A DNA stretch of 64,000 nt, taken from positions 26,735,501-26,799,500 of the forward strand of contig NC_089041.1 in NCBI RefSeq assembly GCF_034140825.1. The letters are read 5' to 3'. The stretch comes from Oryza sativa Japonica Group (lineage: Eukaryota; Streptophyta; Magnoliopsida; Poales; Poaceae). Of the stretch, positions 48,696 to 58,903 are shown one piece after another. How positions within the stretch are numbered: position 1 is the stretch's first letter; each line of letters starts with the position of its first letter. A program made the position numbers and the translations under genes. Below the pieces are notes generated by a model, which was given only the letters and a program-made list of their open reading frames with translations, had not been told where the DNA came from and ran no database searches.

Positions 48696-49718
48696 CTAGT
48701 TGACGAACCTGCACTGCCTTCTGATCTCGCCGTCGGCGGCGGTCTTCACGCCGACGCCGCCCATTTTCACCATCGCCGCCGCGAACTTCTCCTCCCACTG
48801 CCTCTGCGACTCCGCGTAGGAGCTCACCAGCGACCTCGTCTCCGGCGACGCCAGCAGCGCGGCGTCGGACTTGAACAGCACGCGGTGGCTCACCACGTTC
48901 CTGTAGTACTTGTTGTCCAGCTTGTCGGGGGTCTCGACGTCCTGCGCCACCGTGTTGTCGCCGCTGGCGCCGCCATTGCTGGAGGAGGAGCTGCACTGCT
49001 GCTGCAGCGACGCGGCGAGCTCGGGGTCCATGTCGGAGGCGTTGGGCGGAAGGCGGTCGGAGAAGGAGGAGCAGTGGGCGACGCCGATGGAGTGCGCGCC
49101 GGAGAGCGTGACCATGTCGTCGGTGTCAAGCCCCTTGGCGGCGAACATCTGCTTGAGCCGGTCGACGCCGGCGAACGGCGGCGGAAGGTTGGGGAGCGTC
49201 TCGCTGGCGAGGGAGACGCGCCCGTCGTAGCGCCCCGCCGGCATGTCGAAGTAGACCTTGTTGCCGGAGAGGAGGTACGCGGCGTCGCGCCCGGCGAAGG
49301 CGACGACGTCGGCGCAGGAGACGACGCCGGGGCACTCCCCCTCGAGCGCCGCCTTGGCCGCGTCGATCACCTCGAAGCCGCGCAGGCTCAGGTTCGGGAT
49401 GCCGGCCTTCTCCGGCGCCGCGGCGCTCGCCGGCGTAGGGTCGAGGAGGACGGAGGCGTCGCAGCCCTGGACGAAGCAGTCGTGGAAGAAGAGGCGGATG
49501 AGCCCGGCGCCGACGCCGCGGTCGCCGCGGCCGCCGCGGATGGCGTTCTTGACGGCGTCCCTCACGATCTCCTCCGCGCGGTCGCACGTGCCCTTGTAGT
49601 GCCCGACCGTGAGACCTCCGGCGATCGAGCCCGGACTGGTATAGCCATCGCCATTGCTGCTGCCGAGCAACGCGAGCAAGACGAAGACGACGAGCTTATT
49701 AGCAGCCATGGATGCCAT
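48696..49718 (-). CDS. Class III peroxidase 1, secreted, intronless
   Basis: 340 residues from the ATG at 49718 (MASMAANKLVVFVLLALLG signal peptide); an in-frame GTG upstream is not used. Domain order: GHYKGTCDRAEEIV N-terminal helix, distal site GLIRLFFHDCFVQGCDAS with catalytic Arg and His, RGFEVIDAAK, CPGVVSCADVVAFAGRDA, proximal haem ligand His in TLSGAHSIGVAHC, then a Ser-rich and Asn-rich loop, and KMGGVGVKTAADGEIRRQC at the C terminus. It oxidises phenolics with H2O2 in the wall or apoplast. It has no introns, while the neighbouring peroxidases keep the intron after FFHDCFVE. This suggests intron loss or an RNA-mediated copy. A TATAAATA box lies at 49802-49809 on the minus strand. Confidence 0.95.
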   Translation of the reverse strand: MASMAANKLVVFVLLALLGSSNGDGYTSPGSIAGGLTVGHYKGTCDRAEEIVRDAVKNAIRGGRGDRGVGAGLIRLFFHDCFVQGCDASVLLDPTPASAAAPEKAGIPNLSLRGFEVIDAAKAALEGECPGVVSCADVVAFAGRDAAYLLSGNKVYFDMPAGRYDGRVSLASETLPNLPPPFAGVDRLKQMFAAKGLDTDDMVTLSGAHSIGVAHCSSFSDRLPPNASDMDPELAASLQQQCSSSSSNGGASGDNTVAQDVETPDKLDNKYYRNVVSHRVLFKSDAALLASPETRSLVSSYAESQRQWEEKFAAAMVKMGGVGVKTAADGEIRRQCRFVN

Positions 49719-49801
49719 AGCTAGCTTAATTACAAGCTTTATCACAACTACTCCGTGTTAATTCAAGTGTTAGTGTGATGGAAGCTGCTGTTCTGTGAGT
49801 C

Positions 49802-49809
49802 TATTTATA
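49802..49809 (-). promoter_or_regulatory. TATA box of peroxidase 1
   Basis: TATAAATA on the minus strand, about 85 bp upstream of the ATG at 49718. Confidence 0.85.
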
Positions 49810-51153
49810 GCATGGAGATCGATGAATCGATCAGAATATGTGCATGCATGCATTGGAGGGAATGTTTGTGTGTATAATTAATTAAGAAATTCTAATCATT
49901 TTTAGCAGCTTGATTATCAACCGGCAGAACATGGGAGCACGATTTGCAGTTATAGATCATCGATCGAACAGGATCGAGCTATACAGAAGTTGACATTGCC
50001 GGGGTCAACGGCTAATATAGCTCCGACAATGGATATGTTCGAACGGGCGTCTAGATTAGGGGTATTTAGTTGGGTTGTTCTGACGGCGTTTTGCGAGGAA
50101 AAATAACTCGTTTCTGAAGATCTCCGGTCGATATTGTCTGCTTCTTGCACGTTTGGTTTGACATCATGAAGGTACGTATAATCGTGGCTTTCAGCTGTTG
50201 GGAGGCTGGAGACAAAAATGATACTGCGTCCCTTCTTATTTTGGCGGCTGCATGCTATGTAATCATGCGTGTACTATACTAGTACTCCCTATTTATCTAA
50301 AAATATTTTCCTGGCTATTTTGTTTCCTCTCTAGAATATTTGCCCGACAAGAAGATGATACCAGTGCTGCATCGATCGATCGGCGCGTTTAGTAATGGCG
50401 TGTAATGTACAAATCTGGTGTTTTTTTAAAAAAAATTACACACCATAAACACATACACACTCACAACGCACAACACACACTCACCCCCTATAAACGCACG
50501 CACGTAAATTCTACCCCTATAAGCATATTTGAAGACTGTTGTCTCCGTGATGGGTTGGGCCAGGCCTTTAATGAAAGCCCGTCAAGAGCAGATCTGAGCC
50601 CACATAACTAATTATATGCCACAAATTCCTAACCCAAAAAAAATGAGCTGCACGGAGGTCGGATTCCCGCTCCGACCCAGCCAAGCCGCACGTTCCGGTT
50701 TACGCCGTTCTCCGGTCAAAGGGATGTGAATTTGATTTGACATTCAGAGTTTCAGAGTTTAATTTGGGATTCTGGTAGATCCTCCCTTCTCTGATCGAGT
50801 CACCTACAACGTCATCGATCGAGCAGCTCATGTTAACGCTATAGCTATGACTTGTGCAGAATGCAAGCACACACTAGCTAGCTAACACTAATTAAGCTAG
50901 CTTTGGGTATTCGATCGATCATTCGATCTGCTCGCCACGTTCACCGGACGGTTGACCCTGCACACACCACACCACCACCACCACAACGTGCGCGCCAAAA
51001 ACATTCCCAAGCAGCAGTACGTACTGTGTACGGCGTGTCGGCGTGCGTCCCCGGCCGCCGTCCGGTGACTATAAATAGCCATGCAACCCAGCATCTCCTC
51101 TTCATCCCTCTCTTGCCACTCTTGAGCTCACTGCTCAGTATAGCTAGCTACTA
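49810..51153. other. Intergenic DNA between peroxidase 1 and the peroxidase relic
   Basis: It holds a ~90-bp segment (50075-50165) repeated at 52565-52660, and a (CA)-rich tract at 50430-50510. A plausible plant promoter lies at 50900-51080: many GATCGATC words and CTATAAATAGCCATGCAACCC with a TATA box near 51070. It may have served the now broken peroxidase gene at 51472. Confidence 0.5.
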
Positions 51154-51488
51154 CGGGAGTGGATTTTCACCCTCGAGAAGACATCCTCTTGTTTGCATGT
51201 CAACCCATATAGTGATGAAAAATTTTGAAAACAATTGAGAAGATATATTAACATGTGATATATCACTCCACAAACATACAAGTTCAAATTCAACTTCTAC
51301 ATCTCGTAACGAAAAAACAATTAACTACAACTAGTTATCATATATTAACAGTCAAATTTGTTTTTTTCGTTGTGAGGTGTAGAAGTTGAATTTGAATTTG
51401 CATGTTTGCAGAGTGATATATCATATGTTAATACATCTTCTTAATTTTTTTCATAATCATTTGGGTGACATGCAAACAATGAGGGGAG
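51154..51488 (+). mobile_element. MITE, left part, split by peroxidase sequence
   Basis: Matches the complete element at 55717-56082: GGGAGTGGATTTTCACCCTCGAG at the left end, then GTTTGCATGTCA, ATATCACTCCA, TTCAAATTCAACTTCTACATC and the inverted arm. It stops at AATGAGGGG near 51488. Its missing terminal arm (CCCCTCGAGGGATGAAAATAG) recurs four times inside the tandem array that follows. Confidence 0.75.
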
Positions 51489-51960
51489 GCTAAGCTCGAC
51501 GTCGTCCTCACCTTGCTCGTGCTGCTCGCCTCCGTCGCGTGCCAAACCGGCGGCTATCCCCTCGAGGGATGAAAATAGTTTCCCGCTACCATGGCTAAGC
51601 TCGCCGTCGTCCTCACCTTGCTCGTGCTGCTCGCCTCCATCGCGTGCCAAACCGGCGGCTATCCCCTCGAGGGATGAAAATAGTTTCCCGCTACCATGGC
51701 TAAGCTCGCTGTCGTCCTCACCTCTTGCTCGTGCTGCTCGCCTCCGTCGCGTGCCAAACCGGCGGCTATCCCCTCGAGGGATGAAAATAGTTTCCCGCTA
51801 CCATGGCTAAGCTCGCCGTCGTCCTCACCTTGCTCGTGCTGCTCGCCTCCGTCGCGTGCCAAACCGGCGGCTATCCCCTCGAGGGATGAAAATAGTTTCC
51901 CGCTACCATGGCTAAGCTCGTCGTCGTCCTCACCTTGCTCGCGCTGCTCGCCTCCGTTGC
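51489..51960 (+). repeat. Tandem array of MITE arm plus peroxidase signal-peptide segment
   Basis: The unit is about 104-106 bp: TATCCCCTCGAGGGATG (a MITE terminus), AAAATAGTTTCCCGCTACC, then ATGGCTAAGCTCG... to ACCGGCGGC. GCTAAGCTCG starts recur near 51489, 51594, 51699, 51804 and 51909. The four MITE-arm copies lie between them. One unit is 2 bp longer than the others. Confidence 0.9.
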
Positions 51961-52224
51961 GTGCCAAACCGGCGGCTATGGCTACGGTGGTGGCAGCCCG
52001 ACTCCACCGTCGACATGGTCGCGCTCTCCGGCACGCACTCCATCGGCCGCTCCCAGTGCTCCTCCTTCGCCGACCGCGTCCCGCCGCCCAGTGGCACCAC
52101 CACCTCCGGCTCCGACATGGACGCCGACCTCGTCGCGTCCCTGCGGCGGCAGTGCACGACGCCGAGCGACACGGTGGCGCAAGACGCCGTGACGCCCGAC
52201 GCGCTGGACAACCAGTACTACAAG

Positions 52225-52403
52225 CAGGGGCGGATCCAGCATGGGGGCGGCGGGGTCTCGAGCCCCCACTACTGACGTGAAGACTATGAGAGCCCCCACG
52301 AAGACCCCACTAAAATTTTTTATCATATGTAGATAGGAGGGGGACTGTAACTTTATCTAGTTTACTCAAATCCCATTGCTATTTATTTCTAGATTCGTCA
52401 CTG
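52225..52403. mobile_element. hAT-type MITE inside the peroxidase relic
   Basis: About 179 bp from CAGGGGCGGATCCAG to CTAGATTCGTCACTG. The flanks ACTACAAG (52217-52224) and TCTACAAG (52405-52412) match at 7 of 8 bases, allowing one extra base. Ends resemble the 'CAGTGGCGGATC' class. Confidence 0.7.
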
Positions 52404-52660
52404 GTCTACAAGAACGTGATGAGCCAGCATGTGCTGTTCAGATCGGACGCGGCGCTGATGACGGCGGCGGACACCATGGGGCTCGTCCTCGCCAGCGCCT
52501 ACTTCCCCGGGTGGTGGAACGCCAAGTTCGCGGAGGCGAATTTCTCAATACCTGTGAACTACAGACATGAACTACTAACGGCGTTTTGCAAGGGTTGATA
52601 ACTCGTTTCTGAAGATCTCCGGTCAATATTGTCTGCTTCTAGCATGTTTGACACTAAGAA

Positions 52661-53310
52661 ATTAATGGCTTCAGGAAGCTCGAGAAACAAATGATTTTTT
52701 TAACGTGCATCTATAGTGTCAATTTCTTTTCGATATAGCAGGATCAAAAAGATTGGACAAGTAAGAGAAGAACTGTACAAAGGAAAAAATAGTTAAGATA
52801 TGTGAGCTCAGAATCATTTTGCTCCTGATAGAGCCTAATTTTTGGCCTCTTTCCTTATCTTTGACACAAGGACTATCTTTGAGAGCTTTATGCTTTTGGC
52901 GGCTTCTATTTCAGCTGTTGCGACCGCTATCATCGGGTACGTCATCTACCATCGAAAAAATAATTAGCAGTAAATACAAACACCCGTGTCGTGTCAAATC
53001 TAAAATTTAAATCTAGGTGGGCTGGTTTTACCATAAGTAATATAATCAGTTCAGCTACGCTCATTTCATGTTAAATTTTGCAAACACACAACCAACAATA
53101 ATCTCATTAAAAAGGGAAGTACTTATCAATAATAATCTCATTAAAACTTGCTGAAATTCCAATATTAGATACATGCAGAATTACAACAAAAGAATGGCAA
53201 AATTAAACTAACTAATTAAACCTTTAATCGGTGGAAAATATATGACAAACAAAAATCACGAGCTTATTCTGTGACGTGAACTGTGATCATTAGCCGATGA
53301 TCAATGGCGG
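52661..53310. other. Intergenic DNA, 3' flank of peroxidase 2
   Basis: AT-rich. The direct repeat 'aataatctcattaaaa' occurs near 53096 and 53131. No gene seen. Confidence 0.5.
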
Positions 53311-54884
53311 CTAGTTGACGAGGCGGCAGTTCTTCCTGATCTCGCCATTGGCGCTGGTCTTGATTCCAATACCGCCCATCTTCACCATCGCCGCCGCGAA
53401 CTTGCTCTCCCACCGGCCGGGGATGACCACGTTCAGGAACACGCTGAACCCCGTCTCCGACGACCGGAGCGCCGCGTCCGACGTGAAGAGCACGTCGCGG
53501 CTGAGCACGTTCCGGTAGTACTGGTTGTCCAGCTTGTCGGGGGTTTTGAGGTCCTGCACCACCGTGGGGTCGCCGGTGCGGTTGCACGCCCGCGTCAGGT
53601 TGGCCTTGAGCGCGGCGTCCATGTCGGAGGTGGTGGAGGCGAGGCGGTCGGAGAAGGAGGAGCAGTGGGAGACGCCGATGGAGTGCGCGCCGGAGAGGGT
53701 GACCATGTCGTCGGCGTCGAGCCCCTTGTCGGCGAAGTTCTTCTTGAGCTGGTCGAGCCCGGCGAACGGCGACGGCAGGTTGGTGAGGGTCTCGTCGGCG
53801 AGGGAGACGCGCCCGTCGTAGCGGCCGGCCGGCATGGCGAAGTCGATGTTGGCGTTGCTGAGGAAGTAGGCGGCGTCGCGGCCGGCGAAGGCGACGACGT
53901 CGGCGCAGGAGACGACGCCGGGGCACGCGCTCTCGAGCGCCGCCTTCGCCGCGTCGATCACCTCGAAGCCGCGGAGGCTGGGGAAGTTGGGCACGCCGAG
54001 CTTCTCCGGCCGCGAGTTCGCCGTCGTCGGGTCGAGCAGAACGGAGGCGTCGCAGCCCTGATCAATCGAAAGGAGACAATACACAGCCACATTAATCACG
54101 TGGATTACTAACTCGATTGCAGCACAATCGGAGTGTAATTACACTGTAACTATAATGTAACTTGCATATAGCTTTCACATAATTTTAAACCGTTAGATTG
54201 TTTCAAGATTTATGCAAATGAAGAATGAAAAAAGTCACTGTGTGCAAACATTTGAGAGGATTAGCTCCCACGACCTCCGTTTTACCTAAAAAGTATGTTA
54301 CATAGATATTTTTGAAAGTTACATATAAGTTACATGCGAGTTACAGTGTAATTACATCACGATTATACTATAATTACATCTGTCAAATTTTTAAAAGAAA
54401 ATTTATCGATAAATGTATAGGTGATCCCTTACTAACTAATTAATCACGTGTTTTAATTAATAAAAAAGGATTTTACCTCGACGAAGCAGTCATGAAAGAA
54501 GAGGCGGACGAGCCCTGCGCCGATGCCGCGGTTGGTGTACACAGCATTCTTGACGGTGTCCTTCACAATTTGCTCAGCTTTTGGGCAAGAGGAACTGTAA
54601 TAACCAACTCTAAGCCCTAGGGACGGCGGGCTTGGGCTTGCCGGAGCCGGGCTCGGAGGAGTTGGGCTTGGTGGAAGATAGGTTGTCGGCGGGCTCGGGC
54701 TCACCGGTGCTAGGCTCGGAGGAGTCGAGCTAGGTGGAGGATAAGTAGGCGGCGTGCTCGGGCTCAGGCTTGGCGGGCTTGGGTATGTAATGGGTGTGGG
54801 TGGGCTAGCATTGCCGGTATAGCCTTGGCATGTCACAGAGCCCACCAGAGCCAGCAATGTGAGCAACACAGCAAGCTTAGCCAT
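53311..54884 (-). CDS. Class III peroxidase 2 with proline-rich N-terminal extension
   Basis: Two exons, 54477-54884 and 53311-54057, joined in phase 0 after FFHDCFVE, give 384 residues. A signal peptide (MAKLAVLLTLLALVGSVTCQ) is followed by a ~65-residue Pro/Ser/Thr-rich stretch of TYPPPSSTPPS / SPSPPTTYLPPSP repeats (about 27-92). The catalytic domain then starts at LRVGYYSSSCPKAEQIV. Distal His is in RLFFHDCFVEGCDAS and proximal His in TLSGAHSIGVSHC; the C terminus is KMGGIGIKTSANGEIRKNC. The extension resembles extensin or other Hyp-rich wall proteins and could anchor the enzyme in the wall. This architecture is uncommon in class III peroxidases. A TATAAAT box lies near 54982-54988 (minus). 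Confidence 0.95.
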
Positions 54885-55319
54885 CTCTGATTCTCTGCAC
54901 TGAACTCTGAAGTAGCTACAGTGTTCTGAAACTCTGAAGACTCTGAACTTTTTGATGAAATGCAGCTGCTTCTGCATCTCCATTTATAGTCAGTCCCCAG
55001 CCGAAGCAGAGAAGAAACAATTTGGCTGGCACGTCGCGGTGACAAATGCGTTCGAAGTCAAGCAGGGAACATGGGAATCGAACAGCTAGCTAGGCTAGTT
55101 GACATGGAGGTTTCTTTGATTAATTTTTGCCGGTAAGCTGCAGCTGCACTGAACAAGTCGACGGCCTGATACTGATTGGTTTAATTTCAGAGGTTTTTCA
55201 TCTTGCAGAGTGTGTTCCATGGAGGGGTTGTTTATTGTGTCTGAATCAAATTTATCACCCGGATTTATGCTCTTGCAGCCGTTGGATTGGCAATTTGGCA
55301 TTGTTTAGGTTTTGATGGG
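54455..55319 (-). repeat. Left arm of a ~860-bp inverted duplication (peroxidase 2 first exon and promoter)
   Basis: Read on the minus strand, it matches 58477-59335 on the plus strand. The match runs from CCCATCAAAACC, through the promoter and TATA box, the whole first exon and the start of intron 1 (TTATTAATTAA). Confidence 0.9.
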
Positions 55320-55716
55320 ATGCAACCTCTGTAGGATGCAACTACCGGATTGCACTAATTACGCTTCGCGGCCTGTGTTTCTAATTCAGTTTTGACTGTC
55401 GGTTTGTGTTGTTAATCTGATGGTATAGAAACTCATAGAAGGTCATGGGGCACCGACAATTATAGTTTAGTTTTGAGACTAGTGTACTAGTAATACTAGT
55501 GATTAGTGTCGGTCTGCTAATGTGCTCACCACGCAGTCACATAGCGCACCGTGTTGACTCTTATTATTTTGTATGTCAATTGTCTCTATGTTTTAAAATA
55601 AAGATGATAATATAGACTTGCCAGACTGACTACTAGTAGTAGGGTATGTCTGTTTGCTGGATATAATTTTTATATTATAAAAAGTGTGGTTTAATTATGA
55701 AAAGGGAATTTTGAAT
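55320..55716. other. Intergenic DNA outside the inverted duplication
   Basis: No gene or element with clear ends. It includes 'gttgactcttattattttgtatgtcaa'. Confidence 0.5.
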
Positions 55717-56082
55717 ATGGAAGTATATTTTGATCCCTCGAGGGGATATCCTCTCATTGTTTGCATGTCACTCAAATGGTTATGAAAAAAAATGAGAAGA
55801 TGTATTAACATATGATATATCACTCCATAAACATGCAAGTTCAAATTCAACTTCTACATCTCGCAACAAGAAAAAATTGACTATGACAATACATTATGTA
55901 GTTGCTGTTTAATTTGTTTTTTCCGTTGCGAGATCTAAAAGTTGAATTTGAACATGCATTCTTGTGGAGTGTTATATCACATGTTAATACATCTTCTCAA
56001 AATTTTCCATTCTTTTTATAACCATTTGATTGGCATGCAAATAACGAGGAGACATCCCTTCAAGAGATCAAAATAGTTTCCC
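55717..56082 (+). mobile_element. MITE with TTTTGAAT target duplication (complete copy)
   Basis: 366 bp. The ends ATTTTGATCCCTCGAGGGGAT and (inverted) GGGAAACTATTTTGATC pair with each other. It is flanked by TTTTGAAT at 55709-55716 and 56083-56090. Its two halves are near-inverted repeats (ATATCACTCCATAAACATGC against GCATTCTTGTGGAGTGTTATAT). It is the same family as 51154-51488. Confidence 0.85.
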
Positions 56083-56226
56083 TTTTGAATACAATACCGC
56101 TTTGGACTGTTGTACACGGTTTCTTAATTTACCCAATTAATAACTGAAATGGGTTGCACATAATTTGGGTGGTTTTCTAAAATCATAATACCTGGTATTT
56201 TCAGTTATAAATGCCTAAAAAACTAG

Positions 56227-56599
56227 TGCTCCTTTGAAACGTAGGATTCTCAATTTCTCATAACACGGAAATAAGAAAAAAAAGAGGGTTGGAGCGCACT
56301 AACATTTCAAATCCTATAGATTGAAAAAAATGTAAGGAAACTATAAGAATAACCATGTGGATGGAGCACGGGAAAAATGCTAGAATCGGAGATACACACA
56401 CAAAGTATACTTTTTTCAAGAGGTTGGACATTTCCTCCGAAGTTTCTAAGTTTTGAGCCAATCCAAATGAATTCCGTAGGATTTTCGGATGGCTTTTCCT
56501 TTAATCAAAAGGGGCCATGGAGGAAAAATTTCCATACTCTTTGTTATGGATTGAATTTCTCCTAAATTTCTTTAAAAAAACCTTTGTTCCAAAGGAGGC
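56227..56599 (+). mobile_element. Old copy of the 365-bp MITE family
   Basis: Starts GCTCCTTTGAAACGTAGGATTC and ends TTGTTCCAAAGGAGGCC. Internal blocks match the 5605-7095 family, but divergence is high. Confidence 0.65.
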
Positions 56600-56739
56600 C
56601 TTAAACATTATTACTAACTGAAAAAAAGGAATCCAAAGTTGGCATGACCTCTAGTTTAGGGCATGTACAACATCTGTTAATAATATTAATAGAAGGCTCT
56701 TTACTGACATTGAAGAGAGAAAGGAGAGTGAAACATTTA

Positions 56740-57647
56740 GAGAAAATTCCCTGTGTACCCCTGAAACTTCACACAATCCTTTCTATGCCTTTGAGATTTG
56801 CTCATTCCCTTCCATACCCCTAAATTTCAGTTTGGATCCCTTCTATACCCCTTCCATTAGTTGACTGTTAGTTGACCACAAAATTTCTACCATAGAGTCC
56901 ATTTTGCCCTTTGCTATCAAGAAAATATAAATTTATGAAGTATATTGATGAAGTGTATAAATTTATTGTATTTGACTATTATATGTATGAGTTTATTTTG
57001 TGAGATATTATTTAACAAAAGTAATATTTTAGTTTCGCCTCGCGAAGGGAAAACAAAAATAATTTTTATCTATGACAACCCTTTGGTATCAAGAAAATAT
57101 AAATTTATGAAGTATATTAATGGAGTGTATAAATTTATTATATGTGACTATCATATTTATGAGTTTATTTTGTGAGATATTTTTAACAAAAGTAATATTT
57201 TAGTTTCGCCTTGCGAAGGGAAAACAAAATATTTTTTATCTATGGCAAAATTTATTTTAGATAAAACAAAAAAATAATATTTTTTTGCCATTAAAAACTT
57301 CATATTTTGTTAGAGTAGTACGAAATTTTTTATAAGATAAATCTTTTTATGCGAGATAAAAATTATTTTTGTTAAATAATATCTCACAAAATAAACTCAT
57401 AAATATAATAATCGTATACAATAAATTTATACACTCTATTAATATACTTCATAAATTTATATTTTCTTGATACCAAAGGGTAAAATGGACTTTATGATAT
57501 GAATTTAACGGTCAACTAATGGTCAACTAACGGAAGGGGTATAGAAGGGATCTAAATTGAAATTTTGGGGTATGGAAGGGAATGAGCAAATCTTAGGGGT
57601 ATAGAAGGGATTGGATGAATTTTTAGGGGTACAGAGAGAATTTTCTC
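56740..57647. mobile_element. Mutator-type fold-back element with 9-bp duplication AAACATTTA
   Basis: 908 bp. Each end carries a long inverted repeat of roughly 350 bp starting GAGAAAATTC(C)CTGTGTACCCCT. The perfect 9-bp duplication AAACATTTA lies at 56731-56739 and 57648-57656, as for MULEs. The left arm includes an internal direct duplication: the block TATCAAGAAAATATAAATTT occurs near 56917 and 57086. No transposase is visible. Confidence 0.9.
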
Positions 57648-57656
57648 AAACATTTA

Positions 57657-58130
57657 AGCTTAACACAGGCTAAACATAGACTCTTAGTATTTATAGAAGA
57701 AATTTTTACTATAGGGTAGGGAACATGAGAAAATAGAAAAACTATAAACTATACTCTTATAATATTTGAGAAATTGAGTATAGTTTATAATCTTAAGTGA
57801 CGTGTATTGCCTACTAGTATATACCAGGCTCCAGCCGTGAACATGCCCTTATATATGACATAAGAACATGTCTAAGTAAAGTTTAGTTAGTCGTATTAGT
57901 AAAACTAGCGGAGGTTGGCCGTGTAATTTTATAACCGATTAAATTTGTTGTGGGATCAATGGAGACCATATAAAAAGAGTGAATTTTAGGAAATCTCACG
58001 TTTTATAATCGAAGTTGCATAAGATCCTAAATATTATCGCAGGTGACACATAATCTAGATAATTATTGTTCTAAATTAAGTTCACTGGCTCGGCTTGAGG
58101 CATGCATGTAAAGCGTCGTGATTAGTACTA
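57657..58130. other. Intergenic DNA, no gene seen
   Basis: AT-rich, with no recognisable gene or terminal repeats. Confidence 0.5.
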
Positions 58131-58344
58131 GGACATGTTTAGAGGAGCTTCTAACTGCTGCAGCTTCTCTCAGAATTAGAAGCTCCCGAAACAGTCTAGC
58201 TTTTGGTTTAGATTCTAAGAAGCTGTAGTTGTAGAATCCAGCTAATGAACTACAAGACAGAAGCTGGAAAACCCAGCTTTGATTCTTAGAAGCTGGCTAC
58301 CAACTAGCTGCTTCTCAGAATTTTAAGCTCCCCAAACAGGCCCC
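58131..58344 (-). mobile_element. MITE (copy 2), inverted relative to 4171-4372
   Basis: It runs from GGACATGTTTAGAGGAGCTTC to AAGCTCCCCAAACAGGCCCC. It shares internal blocks with 4171-4372 in opposite orientation. It abuts the peroxidase fragment at 58347 and replaces its stop codon region. Confidence 0.75.
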
Positions 58345-58346
58345 TG

Positions 58347-58478
58347 GTTGGTGAACCGACACTGCTTCCTTATCTCGCCGGCGGCGGTCTTGACGGTGAC
58401 GCTGCCCATCTTCACCATCGCCTATGCGAACTTGGCGTTCCACCACCCCGGGAAGTAGGCGCTGGCGTGGACGAGTCC
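58347..58478 (-). pseudogene. C-terminal fragment of a class III peroxidase
   Basis: On the minus strand it encodes GLVHASAYFPGWWNAKFA, an in-frame TAG, then AMVKMGSVTVKTAAGEIRKQCRFTN. It is related to the relic at 51472-52600 (GLVLASAYFPGWWNAKFAEA) and supplies the block missing there. The left side is cut by a MITE. The right side is cut at CCCAT, where the inverted duplication begins. Confidence 0.85.
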
Positions 58479-58798
58479 CATCAAAACCAATGCCAAACTG
58501 CCAATTCAACGGCCGCAAGAACATAAATCTGGGTGATAAATTTGATTCAGAAACAATAAACAACCCATCCATGGAACATACGCTGCAAGACGAAAAACCT
58601 CTGAAATTAAACCAACCAGACCGTCGACTTGTTCAGTGCAGCTGCAGCTTTACCGGCAAAAATTAATCAAAGAAACCTCCATGTCAACTGGTCTAGCTAG
58701 CTGCTCGATTCCCATGTTCCCCTGCTTGACTTAGGGTGCATTTGTCACCGCGACGTGCTCACCAAATTGTTTGTTCTCTGCTTCGGCTGGGGACTGAC

Positions 58799-58805
58799 TA
58801 TAAAT
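58799..58805 (+). promoter_or_regulatory. TATA box of peroxidase 3
   Basis: TATAAAT lies 105 bp upstream of the ATG at 58904. The same box and spacing precede peroxidase 2. Confidence 0.85.
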
Positions 58806-58903
58806 GGAGATGCAGAAGCAGCTGCATTTCACCACAAAGTTCAGAGTCTTGAGAGTTTCAGAACACTGTAACCTGCTTCAGAGTTCAGTGCAGAGAATCA
58901 GAG

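Larger units (their letters stand above)
51472..52600 (+). pseudogene. Class III peroxidase relic with amplified signal-peptide segment
   Basis: Five copies of a segment encoding MAKLAVVLTLLVLLASVACQ-type signal peptide lie about 105 bp apart. After the last copy the sequence jumps from GGYGYGGGSPT directly to the mid-domain STVDMVALSGTHSIGRSQC in another frame. The distal active site (FFHDCF) and about 150 residues are therefore deleted. The proximal His segment and DALDNQYYK follow. A hAT MITE (52225-52403) interrupts it, and NVMSQHVLFRSDAALM... continues to FPGWWNAKFAEA. The usual C-terminal MVKMG block is missing. It cannot encode an active peroxidase. Confidence 0.85.

Noticed and set aside
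51489-51960. Regularly spaced repeats that could be mistaken for a CRISPR-like array
   Set aside because: The units are contiguous tandem copies without unique spacers, and the host is a plant.
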